Shown here piece by piece: positions 16,999 through 25,902 of a stretch of 64,000 nucleotides of DNA; positions within the stretch are counted from its first letter, which is position 1; the number at the start of each line of letters is the position of its first letter. Both the position numbers and the translations under genes were made by a program. Where the stretch lies: assembly GCF_023716945.1 (NCBI RefSeq), contig NZ_JAMQQF010000002.1:26630-90629 (forward strand), read 5' to 3'. Below the pieces are notes generated by a model. It was given only the letters and a program-made list of their open reading frames with translations, was not told the DNA's origin and made no database searches. The DNA comes from Frankia sp. AiPs1. GTDB lineage: Bacteria > Actinomycetota > Actinomycetes > Frankiales > Frankiaceae.

Positions 16999-17928
16999 AT
17001 GCTGTCGGCGTTCTGGTCCTCGGTCGGGGGGAGACTCGCCGACCGGTGGGCCGCCATCTCCGCCCCAGCGCTGCTGTTCTGGCTCACCGGCCTGGCCGCC
17101 TGGTCCTACCACAGAGGTGGCTTGCACACCCTGACCGTGCAGACCCGCTGGCTCGACCGGCAAACCGGCGCCACCCAGATCGCCGCGATCGTGACCGTCC
17201 TGCTGGCCGTGGCCGCCTCCGCGCTGGTCGTGGAGCGGCTCACCACCCCTGTGCTGCGGCTGTTGGAGGGCTACTGGCCGAGGTGGACCGGTCCGCTCCG
17301 TCGGCGGCTCGCCTCCTGGCTGTCCGACCGGGCCGCCGCGGACGCCCCGGCGTGGCAGGCCGCCCACACGCTGGTCACAAACACGGCGACCCCCACCGTC
17401 GACCAACTCGCCATGTACGCCCGGTTGGAACGCCGCCGCCGACGCCGCCCCTCGGCTCCCGGCTACTTTCTACCCACCCCGATCGGGAACATCCTGCGCG
17501 CCGCCGAACGCCGGCCCATCGACAAGTACGGCCTCGACACCGTCCTCTTATGGCCTCGCCTGTGGCCGGCTCTCCCCGAGACCACCCGCGCCGACCTGCT
17601 GGCGGCCCGCGCCGCGCTCAACAACGCCGTGGCCGCGACCCTCTGGGGCATCCTGCTGTGCGCCTTCACTCCTTTCACGCCGCTCGTGATCCCGGTCGGT
17701 CTCGGACTCGCCCTCACCACCGTGACCGCCGTGATACCCGGGCGAGCGCAGGTGTTCGGCGACCTCATCGAGGCTGCCTACGACCAACACCGCACCATCC
17801 TCTACGAGCAGACCCGCTGGCCGCTGCCCACCAATCCCCACGACGAGCGCGAGCGAGGACAAGCTCTCACCGCGTATCTGTGGCGCGGCTCCGACAACAC
17901 CACCCCCACCTTCACTGTCGCTCCCTGA
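16999..17928 (+). CDS. Multi-pass membrane protein of the CHAT cassette
   Basis: 309 residues starting 7 bp after the previous stop. Hydrophobic segments are visible at about residues 20-38 (ISAPALLFWLTGLAAW), 55-75 (IAAIVTVLLAVAASALVV) and 208-245 (VAATLWGILLCAFTPFTPLV then IPVGLGLALTTVTAVI), giving about four membrane helices with a 130-residue basic soluble loop between the second and third. No transporter or enzyme family is recognised. Position at the end of a kinase / CHAT protease / small-protein cluster suggests it is the membrane effector, or anchors the complex. This is an inference from context only. Confidence 0.7.
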   Translation: MLSAFWSSVGGRLADRWAAISAPALLFWLTGLAAWSYHRGGLHTLTVQTRWLDRQTGATQIAAIVTVLLAVAASALVVERLTTPVLRLLEGYWPRWTGPLRRRLASWLSDRAAADAPAWQAAHTLVTNTATPTVDQLAMYARLERRRRRRPSAPGYFLPTPIGNILRAAERRPIDKYGLDTVLLWPRLWPALPETTRADLLAARAALNNAVAATLWGILLCAFTPFTPLVIPVGLGLALTTVTAVIPGRAQVFGDLIEAAYDQHRTILYEQTRWPLPTNPHDERERGQALTAYLWRGSDNTTPTFTVAP

Positions 17929-18097
17929 TGGCGGGTGAACCCGATCGGCGGGAACAGGATGTCCGCCTGCTCGACCTCGTCGTCGACGGTTTGCGAACGC
18001 CCCGCACTGATGAGTCGGCAGCGGACGATCGAGCGGTGTTCCGGTGTTCCGGTGCCCCGACGCCCCCGGCGGGTCGGCGGTCCGGCTCAGGGCAGGT

Positions 18098-18850
18098 TCA
18101 CCATGGCAGGTTCCCAAACCGGTCGATGAACTGTCCCGTCGGCCCGTCCGGGCCAATCGTCGCGAGGGTCACGATGGACTCGGCGCCCGCGGCGATGCTG
18201 TGTCCGAGGCCGCCGGTGAAGTCGGTTGCGGTCTGCCCGGGGTCGGCGGCGTTGACCTTCACGTCCTTCATTTCCCTGGCGTACTGTGCCGTGAGCATTG
18301 TGACCGCGGCCTTCGAGGCGGAGTAGAGGGGCAGGGCGTACTGGGACTCGATCCGCGCCGGGTCCTGGGTCAAGCCGAAGGAACCCATCCCACTGGACAC
18401 GTTGACGATGACCGGGTTCGACGACTTGCGCAGCAGCGGGAGGAACGCGTGTGTGACGCGCACGATCCCGATGACGTTCACGTCGAGCACGGCGCTCACG
18501 TCGGCTGCGGTGTACTCCTCGACGGGGCCGACCCGGCCGAGGACGCCGGCGTTGTTGACGAGGACGTCGATCATTCCCTCGTGCGCGGCGACGTCGGCGG
18601 CCGCAGCTTCGACCGAGGCATCGTCGGTCACGTCGATCTGGACGAACCGGGCGCCGAGCGACCCGGCCGCAGCCGAGGCATCGTCGGTCACGTCGATCTG
18701 GACGAACCGGGCGCCGAGCGACCCGGCCGCAGCCCGGCCGCGTTCAGGGTCGCGGGCACCGATGAGGACGGTGTGCCCCGTCTCGACGAGGCGACGAGCG
18801 GTTTCCAGACCGAGAGACTTGTTGGCCCCCGTGATGAACGTGGTGGTCAT
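18098..18850 (-). CDS. SDR-family oxidoreductase carrying an internal 20-residue duplication
   Basis: 250 residues from ATG 18850. It has the classical short-chain dehydrogenase elements: TGANKSLG cofactor loop at the N-terminus, NNAG, catalytic Ser in VNVSSGMGSF and YSASK with the Tyr/Lys pair, then VNAADPGQTATDF. An in-frame duplication repeats AAAGSLGARFVQIDVTDDAS twice in tandem (60 bp, 18614-18733). That segment contains the third beta-strand and the acidic residue that precedes the adenine pocket, so an extra strand is inserted in the Rossmann sheet and activity may be altered or lost. Neighbour on the same strand is an XRE/MmyB regulator starting upstream, 107 bp away, which may control it. 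Confidence 0.85.
   Translation of the reverse strand: MTTTFITGANKSLGLETARRLVETGHTVLIGARDPERGRAAAGSLGARFVQIDVTDDASAAAGSLGARFVQIDVTDDASVEAAAADVAAHEGMIDVLVNNAGVLGRVGPVEEYTAADVSAVLDVNVIGIVRVTHAFLPLLRKSSNPVIVNVSSGMGSFGLTQDPARIESQYALPLYSASKAAVTMLTAQYAREMKDVKVNAADPGQTATDFTGGLGHSIAAGAESIVTLATIGPDGPTGQFIDRFGNLPW
18614..18733. repeat. Perfect 60-bp tandem duplication inside the SDR gene
   Basis: Bases 18614-18673 and 18674-18733 are identical. Being a multiple of three, the duplication keeps the reading frame. Exact identity implies a very recent slippage event, or an assembly artefact. Confidence 0.95.
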
Positions 18851-18957
18851 GCTGACTCCTCCTGACTCCGAACGGCATCGTCGTGCGCTGTTCACGGACT
18901 CGATGCTGAGCCCCCGGGAGGCAGCCTGGTCCACCGGACGAGGCGGAACTCGGGTCC

Positions 18958-19791
18958 TCATCCCTGAGGCGACATCCTCTGGACACCGATGGCGGCAAGG
19001 AAATCGAGTCTGCTGCGGGCGTCGGTGTCCGGCTGCGGTGTGTACACCACCAGGCGTAGGTTCGTGTCCTGGGTGGTGAGGACGCCGGTGTTCAAGGCGA
19101 TGTCTCCGACGTCCGGGTGTTCGACCAGTTTGTGCGAGCTCTCGTGGCCACCGACCGATCGGCGGCTCCACAACTGGCAGAACCGTGGGCTACGGTTCAA
19201 CCTCGAGATCAGCGTCGCGACGTCGGGATCGTCGGGATACCGGCTCGTGGTAGCGCGCAGGTCGGCGACGATGGACTCCTCGAACGCCACCTGCTCGGCT
19301 GAGCTCTGCCGGACCCGGGGCAGCTCGCCCAGGAACTGCCAGACCAGGACGTTCCGGTCTCCCATGTCACGGACCGTCGGATCGCCGAATGTGGCCGCGA
19401 ACAGCGGATTCCAGTGCAGCAACTGCCAGGTGGCGTCGTGGATCGCCAGCGGATTGCCGGCGAGCTGGTCCACGATCCGGTACAGGCTTCCCGGGATCAT
19501 CCGTGGAACCCGGCTCGGGTCCGCGGCGTGACCGGCCATGCGTAGAAGGTGCGCATGCTCGTCGTCGGACAGGTGCAGGGCGCGAGCCAGAGCGGAACAG
19601 ACCTGCGCCGAGGGGGTTGGCACCCGTCCCTGCTCGAGTCGGACCACGTACTCGACCGAGATGCCGGCCAGCGTCGCCAGCTCCGCGCGTCGCAGACCGG
19701 GAACCCGACGGGGCGAGCCGTGCGCGAAGCCCACCGCCGCGGGGTCCAGCCGGTCCCGCCACGCCCGCAGCGCGGCACCAAGTTGATCCAT
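18958..19791 (-). CDS. XRE-family regulator with MmyB-like ligand domain
   Basis: 277 residues from ATG 19791 (a further ATG lies 9 bp upstream). The N-terminal HTH reads RRVPGLRRAELATLAGISVE then YVVRLEQGR. The C-terminal half is the MmyB-like PAS-type domain, marked by NPLAIHDATWQLLHWNPLFA, then LSRLNRSPRFCQLW-like ISRLNRSP and a final LVVYTPQPDTDARSRLDFL. Members of this family in actinobacteria usually sit next to and regulate an SDR gene, exactly as here: the SDR starts 107 bp downstream on the same strand. The ligand is unknown. Confidence 0.9.
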   Translation of the reverse strand: MDQLGAALRAWRDRLDPAAVGFAHGSPRRVPGLRRAELATLAGISVEYVVRLEQGRVPTPSAQVCSALARALHLSDDEHAHLLRMAGHAADPSRVPRMIPGSLYRIVDQLAGNPLAIHDATWQLLHWNPLFAATFGDPTVRDMGDRNVLVWQFLGELPRVRQSSAEQVAFEESIVADLRATTSRYPDDPDVATLISRLNRSPRFCQLWSRRSVGGHESSHKLVEHPDVGDIALNTGVLTTQDTNLRLVVYTPQPDTDARSRLDFLAAIGVQRMSPQG

Positions 19792-19888
19792 GCCCACCAT
19801 CTTCCCGGACCTCTCGCACCACCGGGTGATACGCGCTACACCATGCACGCCTTCCGCCACGCCGCACAATCCACCGAAATGCACGCCC

Positions 19889-20236
19889 ATGTTCACCACA
19901 GCAGCCGAGTTCGCCGCCCGCCTGCGGGAACTCGGCCTGCCCCTGACCACCCGGTTCAGAAAGACGTACCCGCCCTTGCCACTCTCACCCGGACCGGTGA
20001 GCACTCCGGCCAGGCCAGGGCTGCCTCCTGGTCACACCCCCCACCCACCCCAACGCTCCCACTCCCGGCATCGGAGGGGTAGCTACCAGGTGGACGCCGG
20101 CGGTCACGCCTGGTTCGACGTGGATCGGTGGCAGGTGTGCACGGATCGTCGCTACGGCCGGCTGAAGGCCCGCCCCCGCGCCGTCCTGTCGGACTACGAC
20201 CAAGACCACCGGGTAAACCAAGCTAGGTCGTGCTGA
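19889..20236 (+). CDS. Hypothetical protein, uncertain
   Basis: An open frame from ATG 19889 encodes 115 residues: [20 protein letters not shown] and [14 protein letters not shown], then a Pro/His-rich stretch, then [20 protein letters not shown] and ending in HRVNQARSC. The two ends look coding, while the middle does not, so it may be a decayed gene. No family recognised and no clear ribosome-binding site. It lies between the divergent XRE regulator and the aldehyde dehydrogenase gene. Confidence 0.3.
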   Translation: MFTTAAEFAARLRELGLPLTTRFRKTYPPLPLSPGPVSTPARPGLPPGHTPHPPQRSHSRHRRGSYQVDAGGHAWFDVDRWQVCTDRRYGRLKARPRAVLSDYDQDHRVNQARSC

Positions 20237-20310
20237 GGATACACATTCGCCTTTGCCCGGTGTTCGCTCTAGGGACGCATGTGTCCGGAACGTCGAGGAG
20301 GGAACAGCTC

Positions 20311-21735
20311 ATGCCTACGTCTTCCGCGGTCCATCATGGTCCAATCGCCAGCATCAACCCATATAATAACGAAATTATGTGCGAGTTCCCGCCGATGTGC
20401 GAGCAGGCCGTCGACCACGCGGTCCGAGAGGCACACCAGGCATTTCAGTCCTGGCGCGGTACCAGCGTTGACGAACGGGCCGCGCTGGTCGGTCGAGCCG
20501 CGCAGCTGGTGCGTGAGCGCACCGAGCACCTGGCCCGGCTGGTGACGCTTGAGATGGGCAAGCTCATCCGGCACAGCCGCGTCGAGATTGACCTTTCCGC
20601 GCGGATCCTGCAGTACTACGCCGACACGGCCTCCGTGCTGCTCGCCGACGAGCCGCTGGATTTCAAGGATGGTTCGGCCGCTATCATCAATGATCCGCTT
20701 GGGGTGATCCTTGGCGTCCAGCCCTGGAACTTCCCGGTTTACCAGACCGTCCGGTTCGCGGCGCCCAACCTGGTGTTGGGGAACACCGTTCTGCTCAAGC
20801 CCGCAAGTAATACGCCACAGTCGGCGCTAGCCGTCGAGGAGCTGTTCGCCGACGCGGGCGCGCCGCGAGGCGTGTACACCACCATCCTGGTTCCCGGCCG
20901 CGAGGTCTACCGGGTGATCGAGTCTGATGTCGTTCGGGGCGCATCGCTGACCGGAAGCGACCGGGCCGGTGTCAGCGTCGGTGAGACCGCTGGCCGAAAC
21001 GTCAAGAAGAGCGTCCTCGAGCTGGGCGGCAGCGACCCGTTCATCGTGCTCGATGACAACAACCTTGACCGCACCGTCGAAGCGGCCCTGGTCGGCCGGC
21101 TGCACAACATGGGGCAAAGCTGCGTGAGCGCTAAGCGGGTGATCGTGATATCCGGGGTATTCGACCGGTTTGTGACCGCGCTGGCCGGACGGATGCGCGA
21201 GCTGGTTCCAGGCGACCCCGTCGACGAGGCCACCACGCTGGCACCGGTGTGCTCTGAGCAGGCCGCCCGGACGCTGGTGGACCAGGTCCGCGACGCGCTG
21301 GACAAGGGAGCGAGCGCGGTCGTCGGCGGCGGGCGCGTCGACCGCCCTGGAGCGTTCGTGCAACCCACGGTCCTCGTCGGCGTCACGCCGAAGATGCGCG
21401 CCTTTCGCGAGGAGCTGTTCGGACCGATCGCGGTCGTCTATCGGGTACAAGACGATGACGAGGCGGTCTCCTTGGCGAACGACTCGCCTTACGGTCTCGG
21501 CGGTGCGGTGTTCAGCAGCGACATCTCCCGGGCGCGTGCGGTCGCCAGCCGGATCGAGAGCGGGATGGTGTGGATTAACCATCCGACGTCATCCGAGCCG
21601 GAACTGCCCTTCGGCGGCATCAAGCGGTCCGGCTACGGCCGGGAGTTGTCCCACCTCGGCATCAAGGAGTTCGCCAACCAGAAGCTGATCGTGACGATGG
21701 GGACGGACGCGCCGATCACCGACGCTCTGGGCTGA
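20311..21735 (+). CDS. NAD(P)-dependent aldehyde dehydrogenase (succinate-semialdehyde dehydrogenase type)
   Basis: 474 residues from ATG 20311, with GAGGAGGGA about 8 nt upstream. The ALDH fold is complete: [22 protein letters not shown], the cofactor loop [13 protein letters not shown], the general-base Glu in [17 protein letters not shown], the nucleophile in [12 protein letters not shown] and the C-terminal [11 protein letters not shown] and [14 protein letters not shown]. The N-terminal SINPYNNE is typical of the SSADH group (GabD2-like). It oxidises an aldehyde to the acid in the cytosol. Its neighbour is a convergent zinc-ADH gene that begins a stress-type gene group, so aldehyde detoxification under stress is plausible. 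Confidence 0.92.
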   Translation: MPTSSAVHHGPIASINPYNNEIMCEFPPMCEQAVDHAVREAHQAFQSWRGTSVDERAALVGRAAQLVRERTEHLARLVTLEMGKLIRHSRVEIDLSARILQYYADTASVLLADEPLDFKDGSAAIINDPLGVILGVQPWNFPVYQTVRFAAPNLVLGNTVLLKPASNTPQSALAVEELFADAGAPRGVYTTILVPGREVYRVIESDVVRGASLTGSDRAGVSVGETAGRNVKKSVLELGGSDPFIVLDDNNLDRTVEAALVGRLHNMGQSCVSAKRVIVISGVFDRFVTALAGRMRELVPGDPVDEATTLAPVCSEQAARTLVDQVRDALDKGASAVVGGGRVDRPGAFVQPTVLVGVTPKMRAFREELFGPIAVVYRVQDDDEAVSLANDSPYGLGGAVFSSDISRARAVASRIESGMVWINHPTSSEPELPFGGIKRSGYGRELSHLGIKEFANQKLIVTMGTDAPITDALG

Positions 21736-21843
21736 TGCCCGCCTCGGGCGGTGGTGGGGATCCCATGTTGGACACCGCTGGGCCAGCGGCACGGCCGCGT
21801 TCGGCCGATTACCCGTGCGTGGCCCAGCGAATGTGGTCGAGCG

Positions 21844-23016
21844 TCAGGGGGTCAGGACCACCTTGACGCACTCGTCTTCCTTGTTCTTGAACGTGGCGAA
21901 TCCCTCGGGGGCGTTGTCGAGGCTGAGACGGTGCGTGATGACGAAGCTCGGATCAATCTGACCGGCGCGGATCCGGTCGAGCAGTGGCCGCAGGTAGCGC
22001 TGCACGTGGCACTGGCCCGCCCGCAACGTCAGTCCCCGGTTCATCAAAGATCCTATCGGGAACTTGTCGACCAGGCCGCCGTAGACACCGATGACGGAGA
22101 CGATGCCGCCGTTCTTACAGTTCCGGATGGCCTCGCGAAGGGCGAACGGCCGGTCACTCTCCAGCCCCGTGACCTGCTTCGCCCGGTCATAGGAGTAGGC
22201 GGCCGGCGAGGCGTGGTGCGCCTCCAGGCCGACGGCGTCGATGCAGGCGTCGGGTCCGCGTCCGCCGGTCATCTCGAGCAGCGCTTCGCGGACGTCCGTC
22301 TCCTCGTAGTTGATGACTTCCGCCCCTGCCTTGTCGCGGGCCATTGCCAGCCGGTAGGGGAAGCGGTCGATGGCGATGACCCGCTCGGCGCCGAGCAGGT
22401 AGGCGCTGGCGATGGCGAACTGGCCGACGGGCCCGGCTCCCCAGACGGCGATGACGTCGCCGGGGGTGATGTCGCAGAACTCGGCCCCCATGTACCCGGT
22501 GGGCAGGATGTCGGAGAGGAACAGCACGCGCTCGTCCGGCAGGTCGTCCTCGATCTTGATGGGGCCGACGTCGGCGAACGGCACCCGGGCGTACTCGGCC
22601 TGCCCGCCGGGGTAGCCGCCGAGCATGTGGGAGTATCCGAAGATGCCGGCGGGGGCGTGTCCGAGGATTTTCTCCGCCAGCGCGGCGTTCGGATTCGAGT
22701 TCTCGCACACCGAGTAGTCGCCCGCGAGGCAGGTGTTGCACCGTCCGCACGCGATGGGGAACGGCACGACGACCCGGTCACCGACGCTGAGGTTCTCGAC
22801 CCCTCGGCCCACGTCGACGACCTCACCCATGAATTCGTGCCCCAGTACGTCCCCCTTCTTCATCGTGGGCACGAATCCGTTGTAGAGATGCAGATCGGAT
22901 CCGCAGATGGCGGTCTTGGTGATCCGAACGATCGCGTCGCGGCTGTTGAGAATCTTCGGCTCGGGTACCTGGACGACCTCAACCTCGCCCCGACCGAGCC
23001 AACAGTTCGCTCGCAT
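21844..23016 (-). CDS. Zinc-dependent alcohol/formaldehyde dehydrogenase-like MDR enzyme
   Basis: 390 residues. Catalytic zinc ligands are present in [12 protein letters not shown] and [13 protein letters not shown]. The structural zinc loop has four cysteines ([16 protein letters not shown]). The NAD-binding motif is [11 protein letters not shown] around residue 190. Length and the PTGYMGAEF and SYDRAKQ insert match the glutathione-independent formaldehyde dehydrogenase / threonine-dehydrogenase-like subgroup common in stress islands of actinobacteria. It lies 103 bp downstream of a SRPBCC-protein gene on the same strand, probably one transcript. Confidence 0.88.
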   Translation of the reverse strand: MRANCWLGRGEVEVVQVPEPKILNSRDAIVRITKTAICGSDLHLYNGFVPTMKKGDVLGHEFMGEVVDVGRGVENLSVGDRVVVPFPIACGRCNTCLAGDYSVCENSNPNAALAEKILGHAPAGIFGYSHMLGGYPGGQAEYARVPFADVGPIKIEDDLPDERVLFLSDILPTGYMGAEFCDITPGDVIAVWGAGPVGQFAIASAYLLGAERVIAIDRFPYRLAMARDKAGAEVINYEETDVREALLEMTGGRGPDACIDAVGLEAHHASPAAYSYDRAKQVTGLESDRPFALREAIRNCKNGGIVSVIGVYGGLVDKFPIGSLMNRGLTLRAGQCHVQRYLRPLLDRIRAGQIDPSFVITHRLSLDNAPEGFATFKNKEDECVKVVLTP

Positions 23017-23118
23017 GAATCAGCCCTCCGACAATTCAGGATGGTAGCGCTGGCTCTTTTTGGCGGTTATGCTGGCCCTCGACGAAAAACCGGGTGGCGA
23101 GGCCAGCCGAACGCACGA

Positions 23119-24072
23119 TCAGCCGAGCGGTTGGGCTGGGTGCTGCCCGAGCAGATGCACGGCGTTGCGGGCTCCGGTCGGACTGCCTTCCGAACGGACG
23201 ACCTCACCGGTCTCCATCAGCTGCTTGAAACGCCGCAGATCGTCGGTGATCTGCTGGCTCGGCTCCTCGCCGAGCAGCTTCGCCACCGCGTACCCCGGCG
23301 TGCCCCCGGGAATGTCGTATTGCAGGTCGACATGGACCTCGGTCCCACGATCGCCCGGTGCCGGCAGGAAGCGCACCGTCCCGGCGTTGTGGACTTTCGA
23401 GCCCTTCACCGACCGCCAGGCGATCAACTCGTCCGGACGGTCGTCGACGATCTCCGCATCCCATTCGACCTTCGTACCGGCGGGCCCCTTCGCCTTCCAG
23501 TGCGAGGTGCCGTTGGTCGTGTGCACCGAGTCGAGGTGGTACATGAACGACGGCAACGCATCGAAGTCATGCCACTGGCGGTACAGATCCTCGGGCGTGC
23601 GGCGGACCGTGGTGGTCGCCCGCGCCCGCGCCGTGTGCCCGGACACGCGTCGTGGGCCGGCATGACGCCGGGCGGCGATCACATCGAGTACCGTCACGCC
23701 GATGACCGAACCGGTGGCGAAGAGCAGTCGGGCCAGGCGCGTCGGCTCGTAGCGGTGCCGATAGACACCGGCGGTCAGCAGCGACAGATCGATGGCATCG
23801 CCCCCGACCCGTCCCCACAGCCAACGGCCCGGACGTTCGTCCCCGAAGATTCCGATGCCGGCCGCCAGCTCGCGCGCACCACACAGGGTCCGCGAGATGA
23901 ACCGGTTCGTCGCCGAGTTGTCGACCCCGACGATTCGAGTGATCGCCCCCGGGGTGGCGATCTCGGCCGTGCCCAGTCCGACACTGAACCATCCCAGGGC
24001 GGTGCCGAGCCGATCTTCGTGGGCCGCCGGGCCCTCGTTCGCTCGCGTCCGTCCGTCATCAAGAATTGTCAT
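23119..24072 (-). CDS. Membrane-associated SRPBCC (START-like) protein
   Basis: 317 residues from ATG 24072 (GGAGGG just upstream; two further ATG/GTG codons lie within 30 bp). Residues 1-140 contain GWFSVGLGTAEIATPGAITR and hydrophobic stretches around LARLLFATGSVIGVTVLDVI, probably membrane-associated helices. Residues about 150-300 form a polyketide-cyclase/dehydrase-type SRPBCC domain (RRTPEDLYRQWHDFDALPSF, then [20 protein letters not shown] and GTEVHVDLQYDIPGG). Such two-part proteins are frequent beside Zn-ADH and stress proteins in actinobacteria. The ligand is unknown. Confidence 0.85.
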   Translation of the reverse strand: MTILDDGRTRANEGPAAHEDRLGTALGWFSVGLGTAEIATPGAITRIVGVDNSATNRFISRTLCGARELAAGIGIFGDERPGRWLWGRVGGDAIDLSLLTAGVYRHRYEPTRLARLLFATGSVIGVTVLDVIAARRHAGPRRVSGHTARARATTTVRRTPEDLYRQWHDFDALPSFMYHLDSVHTTNGTSHWKAKGPAGTKVEWDAEIVDDRPDELIAWRSVKGSKVHNAGTVRFLPAPGDRGTEVHVDLQYDIPGGTPGYAVAKLLGEEPSQQITDDLRRFKQLMETGEVVRSEGSPTGARNAVHLLGQHPAQPLG

Positions 24073-24631
24073 CATCCCTCCAGAAAGCGCGCTTGACGAC
24101 ACATGTCAAACTTTCCGGTGCTTCCGGGGCCCAACTGTGTCTTGGGTATGGTGTGCGGCTCCCACCAGGGCCCGGACCTGCGCGGGAGGTTCAGACCCGG
24201 GCTGATTTCACTGATGCCGATTCTGCTGGCATTCCAATCTCATTGCCGTCGAAACCTCGCTGGTCCCCGGTGTTGTCGAGCTGGAACTGACCCATCAAAG
24301 GCGTTTTTCCCCCCGCTGCTCCGCTTCGGCGAGCGCCCGCACCGGAATGCCGCGAATGCCAGCTCTGTCCTTTTCCGGAGGCGGCGGCAGGTGTGGCCCG
24401 CGTGATCCGCGGCACCGGCAGGGGGGACCCACGACGCCAGCCGGGGCGGCCCGGGTGGCCAGGTTGCCGGGTGGCCGGGTTGCCGGCGTGGTGGGCAGGT
24501 TTGGGTCCGCGCCCAAGGCGCACCCCTTCAGGTAGGTGTCCGATGGGCCGCCCACGGGATGTCCTGGTCGAGGGGCTCGCCCGCGGCGTCGAATCGGTTC
24601 ACCGCTTCTGTCACCTGCCGAGGAGCGCCTC
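24073..24631. other. Divergent intergenic region of stress-type genes
   Basis: About 560 bp between the SRPBCC gene and the baeRF2 gene. It includes a 16-bp direct repeat (GGGTGGCCAGGTTGCC / GGGTGGCCGGGTTGCC, 24453-24484) and a GGGTAT hexamer at 24143-24148 that resembles the -10 of stress sigma factors, although no matching -35 was found. No convincing gene is seen. Confidence 0.4.
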
Positions 24632-25888
24632 ATGGACATGAGCGAGCTGCGCAGCCTGTATGACTTCGATGGTCCGGTCGTGACCGTGTACGCCAGTACA
24701 GATCATGCCCGTGAGAACGCCGCCCGTCTCTACGACCTGCGGTGGACGGACATCCTCGCCGATCTCGAACGCCAGGGCGTCGGGCCGGCTACCCGCGATG
24801 CGCTGCTCGCCGAGCGGGGCGACTCCCATCACCGTGAGGGTGGGACGCGCGTGGTCGTGGCCGTCGGCGAGGGCAGATCCGCCCACGTCCCGTTCGCGCG
24901 ATGGCTCCCTGGCCGGTCGGATGTCGACGTCGTCGCGGTCGGACCGCTGCCACACCTGCTGCCGCTGCTCGACTGGGCCGACGGCCGGATCCCGCACGTG
25001 ATCGCCCTGGTCGATCGGCGTGGGGTCGACGTGCTCGCCTACACCGACGGTCCCCTGCCGGCCGGCGGCGTCTCCGAGGACACGACCCGGCCGCCATGGC
25101 ACAAGACACGCACCGGAGGCTGGGCCCAGCGACGCTATGAGCGCCGCGTCGAGGAGCATTGGAAGCACGGTGCGAAGGAGGACGCCGATCGCATCGTCCG
25201 GGCCGCGCGCGACATCGCCGCCGAGGTGGTGATCCTGGCCGGTGATCAGAAGGAGCTCTCGCTGGTCCGCGAGGAGCTGCCGGTCGAGGTCGCGACCAGG
25301 GTCGTGGTCGTCGAGGGTAGCCGCGCCCAGGACGGGTCCGACGACCATCTGGCCGGTCGGGTCATGGACGTGCTCGCCGAGCAGCGGACCCGGCGGACGG
25401 CGAGTCTGCTGGCCGAGTTCGAGCAGTATCGCCGCCGCGCGACCTCGCTGGTCGGGGCGGCGAGTGGGACGGTTCCGAGATCCCTCGGATCGGTGTCCGC
25501 GGCGGGTGTCGGCCACCCGGAAGGGTCGGGTCCCGCGGACACGGGCGGTGGACCGCGATCCGGGGGCCGGATCGCGCTGGATGCCGCTGACGGGCCGCGG
25601 GCCACGGTCGCTGCCCTGCGCCTGGCCCAGGTGAGCGACCTGCTGCTGGCCGAGGGGATCCCGGCCGGCGCGCCGGCCTGGATCGGTCCGGACCTCAGTG
25701 AGGTCGCGCTGGATCCCGCGGACCTGCCGGCGGTCGCCCACCCGATCCGGGCTGGACGGGTGGATGCGCTCATCCGGGCCGCGCTGGGCACCGGAGCCGC
25801 CGTCCACAGCGTCCCGGCCGACGTGCCGGAATCACCGACCGACCGGGTCGGCGCGCTGCTGCGTTACACCCTTCCGACACCCGGCTGA
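24632..25888 (+). CDS. baeRF2-domain protein (Vms1/eRF1-like family)
   Basis: 418 residues from ATG 24632, with GAGGAG 8 nt upstream. The N-terminus MDMSELRSLYDFDGPVVTVY and the central RPPWHKTRTGGWAQRRYERR then VEEHWKHGAKEDADRI are characteristic of bacterial eRF1-like (baeRF family 2) proteins related to Mycobacterium Rv2629 and to eukaryotic Vms1/Ankzf1. The GGW(A)QRRY loop sits where eRF1 has its GGQ. The C-terminal 140 residues form an L7Ae-like domain ending LRYTLP. The family is proposed to act on stalled ribosomes, peptidyl-tRNA or ribosome hibernation; here this is inferred from similarity. It is flanked by stress genes, consistent with a starvation or hypoxia role. Confidence 0.85.
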   Translation: MDMSELRSLYDFDGPVVTVYASTDHARENAARLYDLRWTDILADLERQGVGPATRDALLAERGDSHHREGGTRVVVAVGEGRSAHVPFARWLPGRSDVDVVAVGPLPHLLPLLDWADGRIPHVIALVDRRGVDVLAYTDGPLPAGGVSEDTTRPPWHKTRTGGWAQRRYERRVEEHWKHGAKEDADRIVRAARDIAAEVVILAGDQKELSLVREELPVEVATRVVVVEGSRAQDGSDDHLAGRVMDVLAEQRTRRTASLLAEFEQYRRRATSLVGAASGTVPRSLGSVSAAGVGHPEGSGPADTGGGPRSGGRIALDAADGPRATVAALRLAQVSDLLLAEGIPAGAPAWIGPDLSEVALDPADLPAVAHPIRAGRVDALIRAALGTGAAVHSVPADVPESPTDRVGALLRYTLPTPG

Positions 25889-25902
25889 GAAACGACGCCC
25901 GG

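Noticed and set aside
21751..24096. Very long open frame (781 codons) on the + strand
   Set aside because: It is antisense to the Zn-ADH and SRPBCC genes, which have clear domain motifs. Its product is a His/Arg/Val-rich shadow typical of high-GC DNA.
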